Origin: Phycisphaerales bacterium
GTDB lineage: Bacteria > Planctomycetota > Phycisphaerae > Phycisphaerales > SM1A02
Direction of reading: 5' to 3'
DNA: 55,595 nt
Assembly (NCBI GenBank): GCA_028823105.1
Contig: JAPKCC010000006.1
Coordinates: forward strand, 1 to 55,595
Numbering within the stretch: position 1 is the first letter of the stretch; every line of letters begins with the position of its first letter. A program made the translations under genes and the position numbers. The notes below the pieces were generated by a model. It was not told where the DNA came from. It was given only the letters and a program-made list of their open reading frames with translations, and did not search any database. Shown here piece after piece: positions 1 to 11,002 of the stretch.

Positions 1-1092
1 CTTGATCCCTGACCGGCGCGGTATGGCGACGTCGCTCGAGAGCAGAATGCTGGCGGGGACCCCGCCGACCACGTCGGTCAACTCGGTGAGGAACAAGCCC
101 TCCCTCGACATGGAGATGCCTCGGTCCGCATCGAGCATGCAGGCCGACATCGTGCCTTCAGAGAACGGTCGGGCCAGATCTCGATCCGGCGACCACTCGA
201 TTAACCGTCGAAGATCCGGGTGAAGAAAAATGATCCGCGGCGGGCCACCTGGGGGTGATGCCTCGATGCCGATCTGAGGCGCCAACATGGAGTGAACGAT
301 TCGGTCATTCGTGCGAACGGAGATCGGGATCGTCTGCATTCCTTCTTCGAATCGCGTGCGTTCCGTCAACCGTGACCAGGCGAGTTCGACGGTTCCGTCG
401 CCTTTGCGCAATGCGAAGATCGTTCGCCCGTCCGGGGCGATGACCGGGTCAACCCACGAGCGGTCGAATCTACTCTCAATCGTCCAGGTGCTTCCATCGG
501 GACGTCGGACCACCAGATCGAGACCGTGTGCGTCGATCGACCGACGGCACCAAGCGAGGGTGCCATCCGCTCCGATGGTGGCGAATGCATTGACGAACTC
601 ATCATCGATCAACCAAGTTACTTCGCCCGTTCCCCAGTCCACGCGGCCGATCCGTCGTGCCCCATCCGGGCGGTAGCCTTCGACGAGGAACCCGATTTCG
701 TCGGCAGATCGGCCGAGCAACCAAGGGCCTCGAATGGTCTGGAGCGACACCGCGCCTTCGGAGTCGAGGCGGAGTATCTCGAAGGGAACGACGGGGAGTC
801 GTTGAGCGTCCGGCCGCGCGAGGATCGCCGGCCAAGCAGGTGGAGCCCCCGCTCGAACCGCAAGGAATCGACCATCTGGTGAAGAAAGAGGGATTGAGAA
901 GTCGTCGTAGTCGACCTCGCCGACGGATCGCCAACTGATCTGTGCCGAGACGTCTCTGGGGTCGAGTCGGTCCGATCGGCGATCACGCTCTGGAGTGATG
1001 TACGCACCCGGGGTGCGACTCACTTCACGTGAGACGCACCCCTGGTTGAAGACGAGAGGAAGGACGAGTGTGAGCAGGGCCTTCAGGTTCAT
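1..1092 (-). CDS. Exported beta-propeller-like protein, 3' end cut by window edge
   Basis: An uninterrupted frame of 364 codons runs from an ATG at 1092 to the left edge with no stop, so the C-terminus is outside the window. The start overlaps the gspD stop as ATGA, which implies coupled translation and makes it the last visible gene of the secretion operon. The N-terminus has one basic residue, a hydrophobic stretch (ALLTLVLPLVF) and a Cys at residue 19 (NQGC), a poor lipobox but still possibly a lipoprotein or Sec signal. The body has recurrent short beta-like segments with D/G turns and phrases such as SPDGRFLAVR and APDGRTIFAL, typical of WD40/TolB-like propeller blades. Function is not known; placement suggests an envelope protein linked to secretion. 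Confidence 0.75.
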   Translation of the reverse strand, partial: MNLKALLTLVLPLVFNQGCVSREVSRTPGAYITPERDRRSDRLDPRDVSAQISWRSVGEVDYDDFSIPLSSPDGRFLAVRAGAPPAWPAILARPDAQRLPVVPFEILRLDSEGAVSLQTIRGPWLLGRSADEIGFLVEGYRPDGARRIGRVDWGTGEVTWLIDDEFVNAFATIGADGTLAWCRRSIDAHGLDLVVRRPDGSTWTIESRFDRSWVDPVIAPDGRTIFALRKGDGTVELAWSRLTERTRFEEGMQTIPISVRTNDRIVHSMLAPQIGIEASPPGGPPRIIFLHPDLRRLIEWSPDRDLARPFSEGTMSACMLDADRGISMSREGLFLTELTDVVGGVPASILLSSDVAIPRRSGIK

Positions 1093-3815
1093 TCGCCGCT
1101 GGTGGCCGGCTCGGCGGTCTTCTTGGCCTCGGGTTCCGCCGTGTCATCTTCGATCTGGTCGAAGAACTCGTCTCCACCCAGTGTCTTGGCCATTTCATCA
1201 AGCGGTTTGCTGAGTTCGTCGAGACGCTTCCGTTCTTCGACGTTGAAGTTCGTGTCGTTCTCATCAGGATTGTCGACGACGATGGGGGTGATAAAGATGA
1301 CCAGCTCGACCAGCGATTTAGCCTTCTCCGTGCTGGTGAAGAGAGCGCCCAGGAGCGGGATGTCCCCAAGCAACGGGACCTTTCGTTCCACATCCGTATC
1401 GTCTTCACGTCGAATGCCGCTCAGCACGATGGTCTGATTGTTCTTTACGGTGACGGTGGTGGTCGTCTGGCGACGATTGACCACGGGGTTTGAATTGACT
1501 TGATTGCTTGTACTGAACGAGGAAATATTCGAGAGGAGAATCTCAATTTCCATCGCGACGTTTTTCTCGGTAGTGATTCGAGGCCTGACATTCAGGCCGA
1601 TGCCGATCGCTTCCTGCTCGAAGGACGTGGTCGTGCCGCTGTCACCCGTCGTGGATCCGGTTTGGAACGTGACGTCCTGACCGGCGAAGAACTTCGCTTC
1701 CTTGTTGTCGCTGGTGAAGACTCTTGGCCGCTGCAGGATTCGGACGTTGTTCTCTTCTGCCAGCGCCGACAGAACGTAGTCCACCGTGGTATCGAGGTTG
1801 AGGAAAGACGTATCGAAAGCGGGGCTTAGGAAGTTGTTCTCGGGGCTGCTATCCGATCCCTTCGTCATCGTAAGGCCCGCGCTGCCAACGATGGTGTTAT
1901 CCCCCGAGGCAGTAAGTCCCGAACCCACGCGGATGCCGAGACTCAAGGAATCACCGAGGGTGACTTCCGCGAGCGTGGCCGTGATCATGACCTGCCGTCC
2001 GGGCCGGTCGAGGTCCTGGATGATGTTCAAGAGGGCCTCTTGGATCTCGGCAGGGGCAAGCACCAGAAGCGAATTCTGGCCCGGGTTCGGAACCACCCGG
2101 CTCTTGCCGACGAGGGCGGAGACTTCGGCGGCCTCCTCGCCGTTGGCGCCGCGACCCGACTGCCAGGGGAAGGTGATTTCATCGCCGGACGTATCGGTGC
2201 CACCATCCTCGCCACCGCCGGCGGATTCGAAGTTGATGCCGGTGAGGCCTTCATCAGGAGCTTGAATCCCCCGTCCACCACCACCGGCGGCCCCGAGCAG
2301 GGCGTTCAGGATGTCGGCGACCTCGATGGCGCTGGCGTGCTTGAGTTCGATGTTCACGGGCATGCCGACACTCAGCGGCTGATCGATCTCCTCGATCATC
2401 GAGTCGAGCCAGTCGAAGTTGTCGGGGGTCTTTGAGATGACGACGAGCCGGTTGGAGTCTGGATAGGCTTCGATGCGAAAGATGTCTGCGACCGCCGCGT
2501 CTGCGCCGGATGATCCGCCGCCACCGCCTCGGCCCGCCGGCGCGGACCCTCCTCCGCCTTCTTCGAGCAGGGCGACCAGAAGAGTCTTGACCTTCACCGG
2601 ATCGGTGTACTTGAGGTCGTAGAGACGGAAGATGTTTCCCTCACGGCTCGGCGGGATATCCCACGCCGTCTTGATGAGGTGTCCGATGTCCGCGAGGATC
2701 TCGGGCTCGGCACGGACCGTCACCGCGTTGGTTTGGGGAAGCACGCTGACCTGAAGTTGCTCGCTGGTTCCGACCTGTGGAAGTTCCTGAGGGGAAGCTT
2801 GGCCACCTCGCTGATTTCTTGAAGTGGGCGCCCGGCTCTGGGTCCGGCTGCTGCTATTGGGGTTCGGGCTGAAGAGCTCCAGAACGATGTCCGCGATCGT
2901 CTGAGCATCGGCGTACGCGAGTCGGAAGGTCTCGGTCTTGACTGCGAGGAACGGAGGCACGTCGAGCAGGCTGATCAGTTTCTGAACCCGCTTGGCCCAC
3001 CCGATGTCGCCCTCAAGAATGATCTGATTGGAGTTGACGTCCGCCGTGAGGTTGCCGTACTCGGGGGCGCCTTCGCTCAGTTGTGATTCAAGATCACCGA
3101 CTTTGGCGTGTTGGAGTCGGAAGACCTTGGTGACCAGACTGCCGTCTTCGCTCATGCTGGTGACATCGACTTCGGGGCCAAGAACCACGTTCGGCTGGAA
3201 GTTATTCAACTCCATGATGGTGTTGAGCATGATGAGGTCGGGAGTCTCCACCACGCCGATGCCGTTCAGGCGGAACGCCTGAAAGATCAGGTCGAGTGCA
3301 TCGTGCTTTGCCAGCGGGCGATCACTGAAGAGCGTGATCTTGGTGGTGGTCAACATGGTCGACTTGGGCATGACCGCCTTGCCGGTCCAATCGACGATGT
3401 AGGGGAGGAGGTCCTGAACGGTGACGCCATCGAAGTTCAACGGCACGGGATCATCGTCCACGGTTCGTCGGGTGCCACTGAGCGAAGATCCCTGGTCGGT
3501 CGAATTCGGAGGCGTGGCGGTTTTCGCTGGCCCCGTCCGCTCGGGCGTAGTCTCTGCTTGTGCGTCCGGGGCGTTGGAGGGCCCGTCTCGGCGAGGCGCC
3601 GTCGACTCGGCCGCGGCTTCCTGGGTGGACGCGGGAGCAGGCTGTGTCGCTGGACCGACTCTCTCCGGGCGATCTCCGCCATCTCGCGGAAACGCCGAGG
3701 CGAGAGAGACCCCTGCGAGGGCGAGCACGGCAACGAGTGAAAGACCGCCGGTCCGTCGAAAGCGACGAAGGGATCGGGCGTCGTAATTGAGGATGGCGTT
3801 GCGTCGAGCTTGCAC
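1089..3815 (-). CDS. gspD: Type II secretion system secretin GspD
   Basis: Predicted outer-membrane secretin, the multimeric gate through which folded substrates leave the periplasm; 908 residues, on the long side for GspD. A basic N-terminus and hydrophobic segment (about residues 16-42) form the signal sequence, followed by a Pro/Ala/Thr-rich linker. N0/N1/N2-type domains follow (about 115-560), with Gly/Ser-rich inserts such as the stretch around GGGGSAPAGRGGGGGSS. The secretin core lies at about 600-840 and carries the hallmark VPLLGDIPLLGALF. The charged C-terminal tail after the core may be the pilotin-binding S domain or a lineage extension. It follows the gspC-like gene after a gap of about 200 bases and overlaps the next gene by four bases. 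Assignment is very secure. Confidence 0.95.
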   Translation of the reverse strand: MQARRNAILNYDARSLRRFRRTGGLSLVAVLALAGVSLASAFPRDGGDRPERVGPATQPAPASTQEAAAESTAPRRDGPSNAPDAQAETTPERTGPAKTATPPNSTDQGSSLSGTRRTVDDDPVPLNFDGVTVQDLLPYIVDWTGKAVMPKSTMLTTTKITLFSDRPLAKHDALDLIFQAFRLNGIGVVETPDLIMLNTIMELNNFQPNVVLGPEVDVTSMSEDGSLVTKVFRLQHAKVGDLESQLSEGAPEYGNLTADVNSNQIILEGDIGWAKRVQKLISLLDVPPFLAVKTETFRLAYADAQTIADIVLELFSPNPNSSSRTQSRAPTSRNQRGGQASPQELPQVGTSEQLQVSVLPQTNAVTVRAEPEILADIGHLIKTAWDIPPSREGNIFRLYDLKYTDPVKVKTLLVALLEEGGGGSAPAGRGGGGGSSGADAAVADIFRIEAYPDSNRLVVISKTPDNFDWLDSMIEEIDQPLSVGMPVNIELKHASAIEVADILNALLGAAGGGGRGIQAPDEGLTGINFESAGGGEDGGTDTSGDEITFPWQSGRGANGEEAAEVSALVGKSRVVPNPGQNSLLVLAPAEIQEALLNIIQDLDRPGRQVMITATLAEVTLGDSLSLGIRVGSGLTASGDNTIVGSAGLTMTKGSDSSPENNFLSPAFDTSFLNLDTTVDYVLSALAEENNVRILQRPRVFTSDNKEAKFFAGQDVTFQTGSTTGDSGTTTSFEQEAIGIGLNVRPRITTEKNVAMEIEILLSNISSFSTSNQVNSNPVVNRRQTTTTVTVKNNQTIVLSGIRREDDTDVERKVPLLGDIPLLGALFTSTEKAKSLVELVIFITPIVVDNPDENDTNFNVEERKRLDELSKPLDEMAKTLGGDEFFDQIEDDTAEPEAKKTAEPATSGE

Positions 3816-4013
3816 GTCGATATTCCTTGCTGGGCTGGGCGTGGCCGGTCCTAGCCGGCGTCGTCACCCGAATCCTGCCGGGCGACTTCGGTCGCTCGGA
3901 GTTGGTTCACTTCTTCACCTTGAACAAAGAAGGTGGACGTCATTCGACGTCATCCGGTGTCATGTCACGTCGTCGATGCGGGAGAAACGACTCGATCGCC
4001 CGCGGATTGCCAT

Positions 4014-4946
4014 TCATCCACTTCCCTGAGCGGTCTTTCTGTCACGGACCGCTTCTAACTGCTCGACTTCGTGTTGGAGTCTGATCCTTGATCTTGGATC
4101 GAGGTCCGTCCGTTGGAGGGCCTTGGTGGCGCGATTGAACGCCATGGTCGCGTCGGAGGGGCTCATCGCCATGATCTCATCATCTGAAAGCGAGGAGGGG
4201 AGCGTCTTCGGATCGGCGTACTCAGGGGGTGCGTCGTCGGCGGTCGAAGGCTCGGTGGCCGGGATCTCCGTCGCCGGTGCTTCTTCCGTTCGGTCATCCA
4301 CCTCGGTGGCCGCTTCGGGTTTGGCATCAACGCGCATCGGAATCTTGGAGTTGCTCGCGAAGATTTCTTGTGTGGCGGAGGGAGGTGGTGATGGATTTTC
4401 GAAGAACTTCGACTCGCGGGCGATGATGTCGACCTCGTATTCGCCGCCCTTGTGGGCCAGAAGAACCTGCCAGATGTCGATGATGGCGAGAACCTTCACG
4501 CCGTCCTTCTCGTCGCCCAGAGCGATCACATTCTCGGCAGAGCCGAAGAGCACCAGGGTTCCGAGGATGCCGGTGGGCTTGGGACCGCTGTACGTCGTCG
4601 GCGGTGGTGGTGGTCCCTTGGGCGGCTCGGCCGCGGTCGGTGTCTCACGTGTTCGGGCGGCCGGCGCCTTTGGCCGGCTCCTTGGTCGTGAAGGGACCAC
4701 GAACGGCGAGCGTCCCGTGAATCGTCGGCGGTTGATTTCGGCCTGCTCGGCGTGGTTTGCGGCCAGCACCGCGATCGGATCTTCGGCGTCATTCTCCCAC
4801 GATGGCGTCGCCACCGCGGAGAAAAGGCCGGGTACTTGGATCACCAGCACGCCGAGAGCGATGGCGACGGCCAGCAGACTGGTGATCAGGGGACCGGACA
4901 TCCGGACCTCTGAGAGCGACGAGAAGTTGAAGGAGACTCGGCTCAT
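4014..4946 (-). CDS. GspC/PilP-like inner-membrane linker of the type II secretion system
   Basis: Start chosen at the ATG (MSRVSFNF) that overlaps the upstream gspM-like stop as ATGA; an open extension of 8 codons is ignored. The 310-residue product has a short cytoplasmic N-terminus, one membrane segment (about 24-44, SLLAVAIALGVLVIQVPGLF), a proline-rich spacer (PPKGPPPPPTTYSGPKPTG) and a small beta domain (about residues 125-185) resembling the GspC HR/PilP fold that touches the secretin N0 domain. The C-terminal third is Glu/Pro/Ala-rich and then helical. Position directly before gspD and topology support a GspC role; sequence identity to known GspC is not obvious, so this rests mostly on context. 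Confidence 0.65.
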   Translation of the reverse strand: MSRVSFNFSSLSEVRMSGPLITSLLAVAIALGVLVIQVPGLFSAVATPSWENDAEDPIAVLAANHAEQAEINRRRFTGRSPFVVPSRPRSRPKAPAARTRETPTAAEPPKGPPPPPTTYSGPKPTGILGTLVLFGSAENVIALGDEKDGVKVLAIIDIWQVLLAHKGGEYEVDIIARESKFFENPSPPPSATQEIFASNSKIPMRVDAKPEAATEVDDRTEEAPATEIPATEPSTADDAPPEYADPKTLPSSLSDDEIMAMSPSDATMAFNRATKALQRTDLDPRSRIRLQHEVEQLEAVRDRKTAQGSG

Positions 4947-5554
4947 GTTTTCTTCCCAGGGACGATCCACGCCTCGACCATGATTCGAACCTCGAGTTTG
5001 GGCCCGTCGTCGACGAGTTGCAACCTCAAGGAACTGATCGACTCGATTTCAGGCTCTGCTTCAAGATCGCGAATGACGTCTGCCACGGTCTCGGAGTCGG
5101 AGATGAACTCCAGCTCGCAGATGATCCGCTCCACCCGGCCACCGGCCATGGCGCTGAGTGGACTGCTGCTGGGAAGTTTGCTTCCGGTTCGACCGTCGAT
5201 TTTGGGGACGATCTGATACTGCGAACAGATCTTGCTGACCGTCGACTCCAGCCGGGTCGCGCCGGGAGCAGCCGATCGGGGGACTTCGATCGGTCCGAGT
5301 GCGGTGGCAAGGCGTTCGATCTTCGGATCCGTCCTTTGGTCGAGCGTTCTTGCTCGCTCGATGGTGCTCGAGATGCGATCGCTCTCCGTATTCCAGTCGT
5401 TGGCGGTCGGCTGAACGTATTCGTCCCAGACGAGGATCGCGACGAGGACCATCGCGGCGGCGCCGATGACCCGCCAGATCGGCTGGAGCGCGAGGTAGCG
5501 ATCGACCAGATCAGTTTCGTTTTCTGAGGATGTTCGAGTGGATCCCTTGCTCAC
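4943..5554 (-). CDS. GspM/PilO-like assembly-platform protein
   Basis: The 203-residue protein starts at a GTG that overlaps the gspL stop. It has a cytoplasmic N-terminus, one membrane helix (about 29-46, VIGAAAMVLVAILVW), a helical stalk (residues 50-90) and a ferredoxin-like beta-alpha-beta C-terminal domain (about 115-200). This is the topology of GspM/PilO, which pairs with GspL/PilN in the inner-membrane platform of type II secretion and type IV pilus machines. It sits between gspL and the gspC-like gene, the expected place. Divergent in sequence, so named by topology and synteny. Confidence 0.7.
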   Translation of the reverse strand: MSKGSTRTSSENETDLVDRYLALQPIWRVIGAAAMVLVAILVWDEYVQPTANDWNTESDRISSTIERARTLDQRTDPKIERLATALGPIEVPRSAAPGATRLESTVSKICSQYQIVPKIDGRTGSKLPSSSPLSAMAGGRVERIICELEFISDSETVADVIRDLEAEPEIESISSLRLQLVDDGPKLEVRIMVEAWIVPGKKT

Positions 5555-7497
5555 TTGGAGGTCTCCCGAACGCGGGCCATGATCAAAGTGAATTCCGCTC
5601 GAAGCCTGGCTTTGGTTTCGTCATCCAAGCCCGGCATCAACTTTGCGCTGGCAACCTTGCTGAGCCGATCCTTTGCCTCGGCGTTGCTCAAGGTCGCGAT
5701 CTCTTCTGGAGAGATCGGATCCGGCACTTCGGTCACGAAGTTGCGTGCGGCTGATCTGCTTGAGGGGTTGCTTCGCGAGGAGCTCCCAGCCCCGCGACTG
5801 GAGGGTCGGGTGGATCCGTTCGAACCGCGAGCGGTTCTCGAAGCGGAAGGTTCTTCGGTTTGAACGTCACCCGCGACGTCGGTCTCCGGGGCTTGATCGT
5901 CCGCGACCGCGGACGACCGTCCCGAACTCCCGGTCACCGGGCGTTTCGAGGGAATGGACCCGATTCCGGCCAAGCCCGCTTCGATGCGTGCGTCCATGGC
6001 CGCCTGTGCCGCGTCGCCTTCAAGAAGGTAGCCGTCCGAGTCGACCGGTCCGTAACGTCGCTCGGAGTAGGAAGTGATCGCGTAGTCCTCGTCGGAGGTA
6101 TAGCGGACGAGTCGGAGTGCATCATCGATCTCGGCGGTGATCTTGAATTCGGTGTATCCCCGCCCGTCGGGCTCTTCGATCGACGACTCGGGGCCGGAGT
6201 TTGCGAGGAGTCCGCTCTCCCGCAGGCGCTTGTTGAAGTCGAAGACGGCATCGGCACCGCTTTGATCGCGACTGGCCTTTGCGTAGCCGCCGATGACCAG
6301 CGGTTCGCCGTGCTGGATGGTGATGGATTCCAACTCGATCGACTCCGGCATGAGATTGGCGACATCCCCAAGGAGCTTCGTCATGCTCCAGGCTTGGCGG
6401 TCGAGTTCCCGATACACCTTCTGCAGGTTGTCAACCTTCTCGACATGGGCCTCCAGAACCTGAAGGTCCGCCACCTTGGCCCGCATGACCATGAGTCGGA
6501 GTCCGGCACCCGCCAACGGGACGAGGAGAACCAGAATGAGGGCGACCATGCCGACCGCGACTGCGACTCGTCCTTCAGAGAGTCGGTTCGCGACTCCTCG
6601 AACGAAGCTTGGTCGCTCATGGACCTCGTATTCCCGCATCTCCGCGAGCGTCGAAAGGGGGCCACCGGCGACACCGACCGCCGCGAGAATGATGCGGTCG
6701 TCCGCGGGTGCGGAGCCGTCCATCGCGATGGATGCGTTCTTTACCGTCTCCCGGAGAAGATCATCTGCTCCGGGTGAAATGACGAGTGATGCATCGATGG
6801 TTCGGGATTGGATTCCCTCGAACATCGACTCGATGGCGGATTCGATTCGTGTGGGAGGAACACCCTCGCTCAGCAGGCTCTCGACCACGAGAGGTCGAAG
6901 CCTCGATTCGATCCCATCCGCATCGCGTTCGCGGTTTCGAGCCGCCCGGAAGGACGGTCCATGTTCGGTGGGGATCACTGCGGCGATCGCGGCATTGTCC
7001 GCATCGACGATGGCGGAGAGGGAATCAAGCCCATCCCCGGCAAGGAACGCGAGACAGGCGATCTCGGGCACCCAGCGGACTTCCGTGGCAGGGTCCAGCG
7101 CTGGAAAATCGACGTCGATGGCTTCCGGCCAAGCGACCACCAATCCTGTTGGATGGCTCGAATCCCGTCCTAGAACCGAGATTCCCGAGCGATGGGCCGG
7201 CGTTGCCCCGAGCATTCTTGCCTCGGCTTCGAGCCGGATGGCGGCCTCCACCTGAGCGGGATTGCCCGGAGGGGTGTGAATCGTTCGCACAAGGCTTGCT
7301 GAGGACGGGAGAATCGCCAGAATCCGGCCGCATTGGGCGGTCTCAAGTCGCGTCCGAAGATCACCTGGGGAGCACCAGAAAGTCTCCTCAATGGTCTTGG
7401 AGCCGTTCCCCCGGAGAATCGCGACCCGAAAGCCGTCTCCGCGGCGTCGGCAGACGGCGGTCAGGTTGGAATCAAATTCAATGCGGCGTTTGGACAT
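5551..7497 (-). CDS. GspL-like protein: PilM-type cytoplasmic domain joined to a PilN-type periplasmic domain
   Basis: The 648-residue product couples a cytoplasmic actin-like (PilM/GspL-N) domain, about residues 1-300 (for example ILAILPSSASLVRTIHTP and EAAIRLEAEARMLG), to a single membrane helix at about 314-334 (VAVAVGMVALILVLLVPLAG), a coiled-coil and a PilN-like ferredoxin domain to about 470. A long Ser/Arg-rich, probably disordered tail (residues 510-600) ends in a short helix. GspL recruits the GspE ATPase to the membrane and contacts GspM. ATG at 7497 overlaps the gspK stop by one base. The tail is longer than in proteobacterial GspL (about 400 residues). Confidence 0.75.
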   Translation of the reverse strand: MSKRRIEFDSNLTAVCRRRGDGFRVAILRGNGSKTIEETFWCSPGDLRTRLETAQCGRILAILPSSASLVRTIHTPPGNPAQVEAAIRLEAEARMLGATPAHRSGISVLGRDSSHPTGLVVAWPEAIDVDFPALDPATEVRWVPEIACLAFLAGDGLDSLSAIVDADNAAIAAVIPTEHGPSFRAARNRERDADGIESRLRPLVVESLLSEGVPPTRIESAIESMFEGIQSRTIDASLVISPGADDLLRETVKNASIAMDGSAPADDRIILAAVGVAGGPLSTLAEMREYEVHERPSFVRGVANRLSEGRVAVAVGMVALILVLLVPLAGAGLRLMVMRAKVADLQVLEAHVEKVDNLQKVYRELDRQAWSMTKLLGDVANLMPESIELESITIQHGEPLVIGGYAKASRDQSGADAVFDFNKRLRESGLLANSGPESSIEEPDGRGYTEFKITAEIDDALRLVRYTSDEDYAITSYSERRYGPVDSDGYLLEGDAAQAAMDARIEAGLAGIGSIPSKRPVTGSSGRSSAVADDQAPETDVAGDVQTEEPSASRTARGSNGSTRPSSRGAGSSSRSNPSSRSAARNFVTEVPDPISPEEIATLSNAEAKDRLSKVASAKLMPGLDDETKARLRAEFTLIMARVRETSK

Positions 7498-8893
7498 CAG
7501 TCTTCTCGGTATTCGATGATCTTCACGGGAAGTGTCGAACGATCAACTACCGCGTGGATTTCCACCTCTTGCCCACTTGTGGATTTACCACGGCTGGAGA
7601 TCGAATAGACCCAGCCAGTCACGTCGAGCTGGTCTGCGACCGTGGCGAGCACGTCCGGATCGATGCGACGTAGTTCCAAGAGGTCCACGATACTCGTGAT
7701 TCCTTCCGCCCGCGACTGTCGGTAGGCCATGATGGACTCCGCAACCGCGGAATCACCCGCGAAAATGATTCGAAGTACTTCGGGCCCGGCGGTATTGAGA
7801 TTCACTTTTCCCGAAATGATCTCCGGGCCTTCGTAGGTGGTGGTCGTGCATTCGGCGAAAACGGCGCGAAGTTGCTCCGGTGAGAGCGATGACACCGGTT
7901 CCTGATCGTTGTTACTCGAACCTCCACTGCTTCGACCGGTGGTTCTTCGGCTTGACGTGTTGGACGCGGCTGGGGCGCCGACGAGTTCGCCGAGATCGAT
8001 GGCGAGCAGGGAACCCATGAGCGCGTTCGGGGTCGCCCCGTACGTCATCAGGGCGTCGGCCTGCGACTCATCGACGCCGGTGGTCTCCATCAGTTCCTCG
8101 ACCGAGGTGTCTGCGAGGTTGACTTTGGGGTACCCACTTCGTCCGAGCGGAGAGTCGACGCTTCTCGCGGTGAGATAGCCGGCCCAACCCGAGTCCATCT
8201 GGCCGTCGAAGTCGTCGTCCGGCGCGGAACCTTCACCGTCATCCTCATTGCCGTCGAGGCGATTGTTGAGATTCCAGTCTTCACCTCGGATGTACTCCGG
8301 CCACGCCCCGGCAACCAGTTCGAGTTCGGTGATCGATCTGAAGGCTGCGTTTCTCGGGATGTATCCCAGATCGCGTCCTTCATAGAAACTTCGTTCCGCA
8401 CCGATTCCCTGAACCTCGTCGTCTTCATCCTTCCAGTCGAGGATCGCGTCCGTGGTGTCGATGTTCATCTCGGGTAGTTCGAGCAATTGCATCTTGGTGA
8501 TCGAGTTGATGTTGAGTCGCGAATGAAGATCGAGTGGCCCCCGGAACTCCTCTCCTTCGGCAATGTGCCGGATGTCCCAGCTACCGCTCTCGAGTGATCC
8601 TTCCCAATCGAGCTCAAGATCCCTGACGATCGACATCGGATCCTCGGCGTCCGGAGTCTCGGTGTGTGATGCGAGCGTCGCAATCACCCGTTCCATGCCG
8701 GCCCGAGCTGCCCAGCGTGCCTGCACCCGGCCGAGGGCGGCTCGGCCGAGGACCGTCGTCCGCCAGGTGACCATCTGCGTGGCGGCAACGATCATCGACG
8801 CAATGGCGATTGACCAGAGAACTACGATCGTCGCCGATCCTCGTTCGCGGGTTCGAATGTTGCGGGCGCGTGTCACGCGGGTTCCACCGTCAG

Positions 8894-8897
<4 letters not shown>
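7497..8897 (-). CDS. gspK: Type II secretion minor pseudopilin GspK
   Basis: GspK is the large pseudopilin at the tip of the pseudopilus. The 466-residue product has a basic leader, a Gly at the cleavage site and a hydrophobic helix (SATIVVLWSIAIASMIV) lacking the usual Glu at +5, which is typical of GspK. The globular part contains the expected helix-hairpin-like repeats (LLELPEMNIDTTDAILDW, VNLNTAGPEVLRIIF) and a long acidic loop (about 225-265) rich in Asp, perhaps calcium-binding. The frame begins at a TTG overlapping the gspJ stop; a GTG at 8876 is an equally plausible start. Confidence 0.88.
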
Positions 8898-9920
<1,023 letters not shown>

Positions 9921-9943
<23 letters not shown>

Positions 9944-10394
9944 AACGAGCCTCGCGATCAATGGGTTCCTGTGGTTGCCGGATCGGATCGGGCTCTTCGC
10001 CCAGTTTTCCGGCGATCAATGTTTCACATACGAATGAACGACCGGTCTCGTGCGTGACGGTGGCCAGCACTCGGTACGGTTCCCCGACGCCGGGATCCGA
10101 GATTCGCACCTGAAAATCAAATTCTTCGTAGGGGAATTCGCCTCGGCCGGAAGACGAGTGGAGATTCGGGTAGTCGGCTGGCCCCTCGAGCAATACTTCG
10201 CTGAGGAGGTTGTCGAGCATGCCGGCCGCCATCACTCGAACCTCGCCGTCTCGTTGGAGGGCGAGTGATTTCGAGGTAATCGAGAAAATGGTCGCGAGTC
10301 CGATGGCGAGAATCACTCCGGCGATCACGACATCCAACAGGGCGAACCCTGGTCGTCGGGCACCATGCGGCATGCGAGAATGTGTTCGGGTCAT
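9921..10394 (-). CDS. gspI: Type II secretion minor pseudopilin GspI
   Basis: The 157-residue product has a short basic leader ending RRPG and a helix FALLDVVIAGVILAIGLATIF. At +5 there is Asp rather than Glu (FALLD), a conservative change from the usual prepilin motif. The rest is the small beta domain expected of GspI. GspI together with GspJ and GspK forms the pseudopilus tip. ATG at 10394 shares one base with the gspH stop; a GTG one codon upstream is an alternative. Confidence 0.88.
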
Positions 10395-11002
10395 CACCAG
10401 TCCTCCCGATCGGCGCCCATCTCGCTGAGATCGGCACGTTCTCTGAGCAGAGGCGGATTCGGATCGCCATCGCGAATGATCACCGGCCCGAGACCGTGGG
10501 GGAGCAGGGCCACTTCGGCGCCGTCGCCGGTATCTGACTCAATTCGAATTCGAATGTCGGGACGGCGCCCGCTCGAGCTGGAGGAAACAAACCAGTCTCT
10601 TGGATCGTAGGCCGCTCCGTCCACGGTGACGCGGGCGAACGTGATTTGGTCGGGAAGGATGAGCGAGGGCGCCAATGTCAGCGGTCGCCAGTCGACTTCG
10701 CCGGAATCGTCTGGAGCCAGCACGAAGACGTCGAGTCTCCGGTTCTCATCGGTGTAACTCAGGGCGACCAGTTTCTCGTCGGTCGCTTCGGCGAAGGCGA
10801 AGGTGGCGACGATGGTGCCCACGCTCTCGACGGCGACGTCGAGTTCGCCCCGTGCCATGCCGGACATCCGCGGAACCAAGATCGTTCCCAGAACGACGAG
10901 CAGCACCGCCGCGATGATCACCTCGATCAAGGTGAAACCGCGTCGTGTCGCCGGGCGAGGATGGTGCGTTCGAAGGTTCAGGGGCTGTTCCAGGTGAGTC
11001 AC
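10394..11002 (-). CDS. gspH: Type II secretion pseudopilin GspH
   Basis: I place the start at a GTG overlapping the gspG stop (GTGA), giving 202 residues; an open extension further upstream has no similarity. Leader RPATRRG is followed by FTLIEVIIAAVLLVVLGTILVPRM, a textbook prepilin cleavage site with Glu at +5. The globular domain is beta-rich and ends in a Pro/Glu-rich tail. The position between gspG and gspI identifies it as the GspH adapter between the major pseudopilus and the tip complex. Confidence 0.85.
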   Translation of the reverse strand: MTHLEQPLNLRTHHPRPATRRGFTLIEVIIAAVLLVVLGTILVPRMSGMARGELDVAVESVGTIVATFAFAEATDEKLVALSYTDENRRLDVFVLAPDDSGEVDWRPLTLAPSLILPDQITFARVTVDGAAYDPRDWFVSSSSSGRRPDIRIRIESDTGDGAEVALLPHGLGPVIIRDGDPNPPLLRERADLSEMGADREDW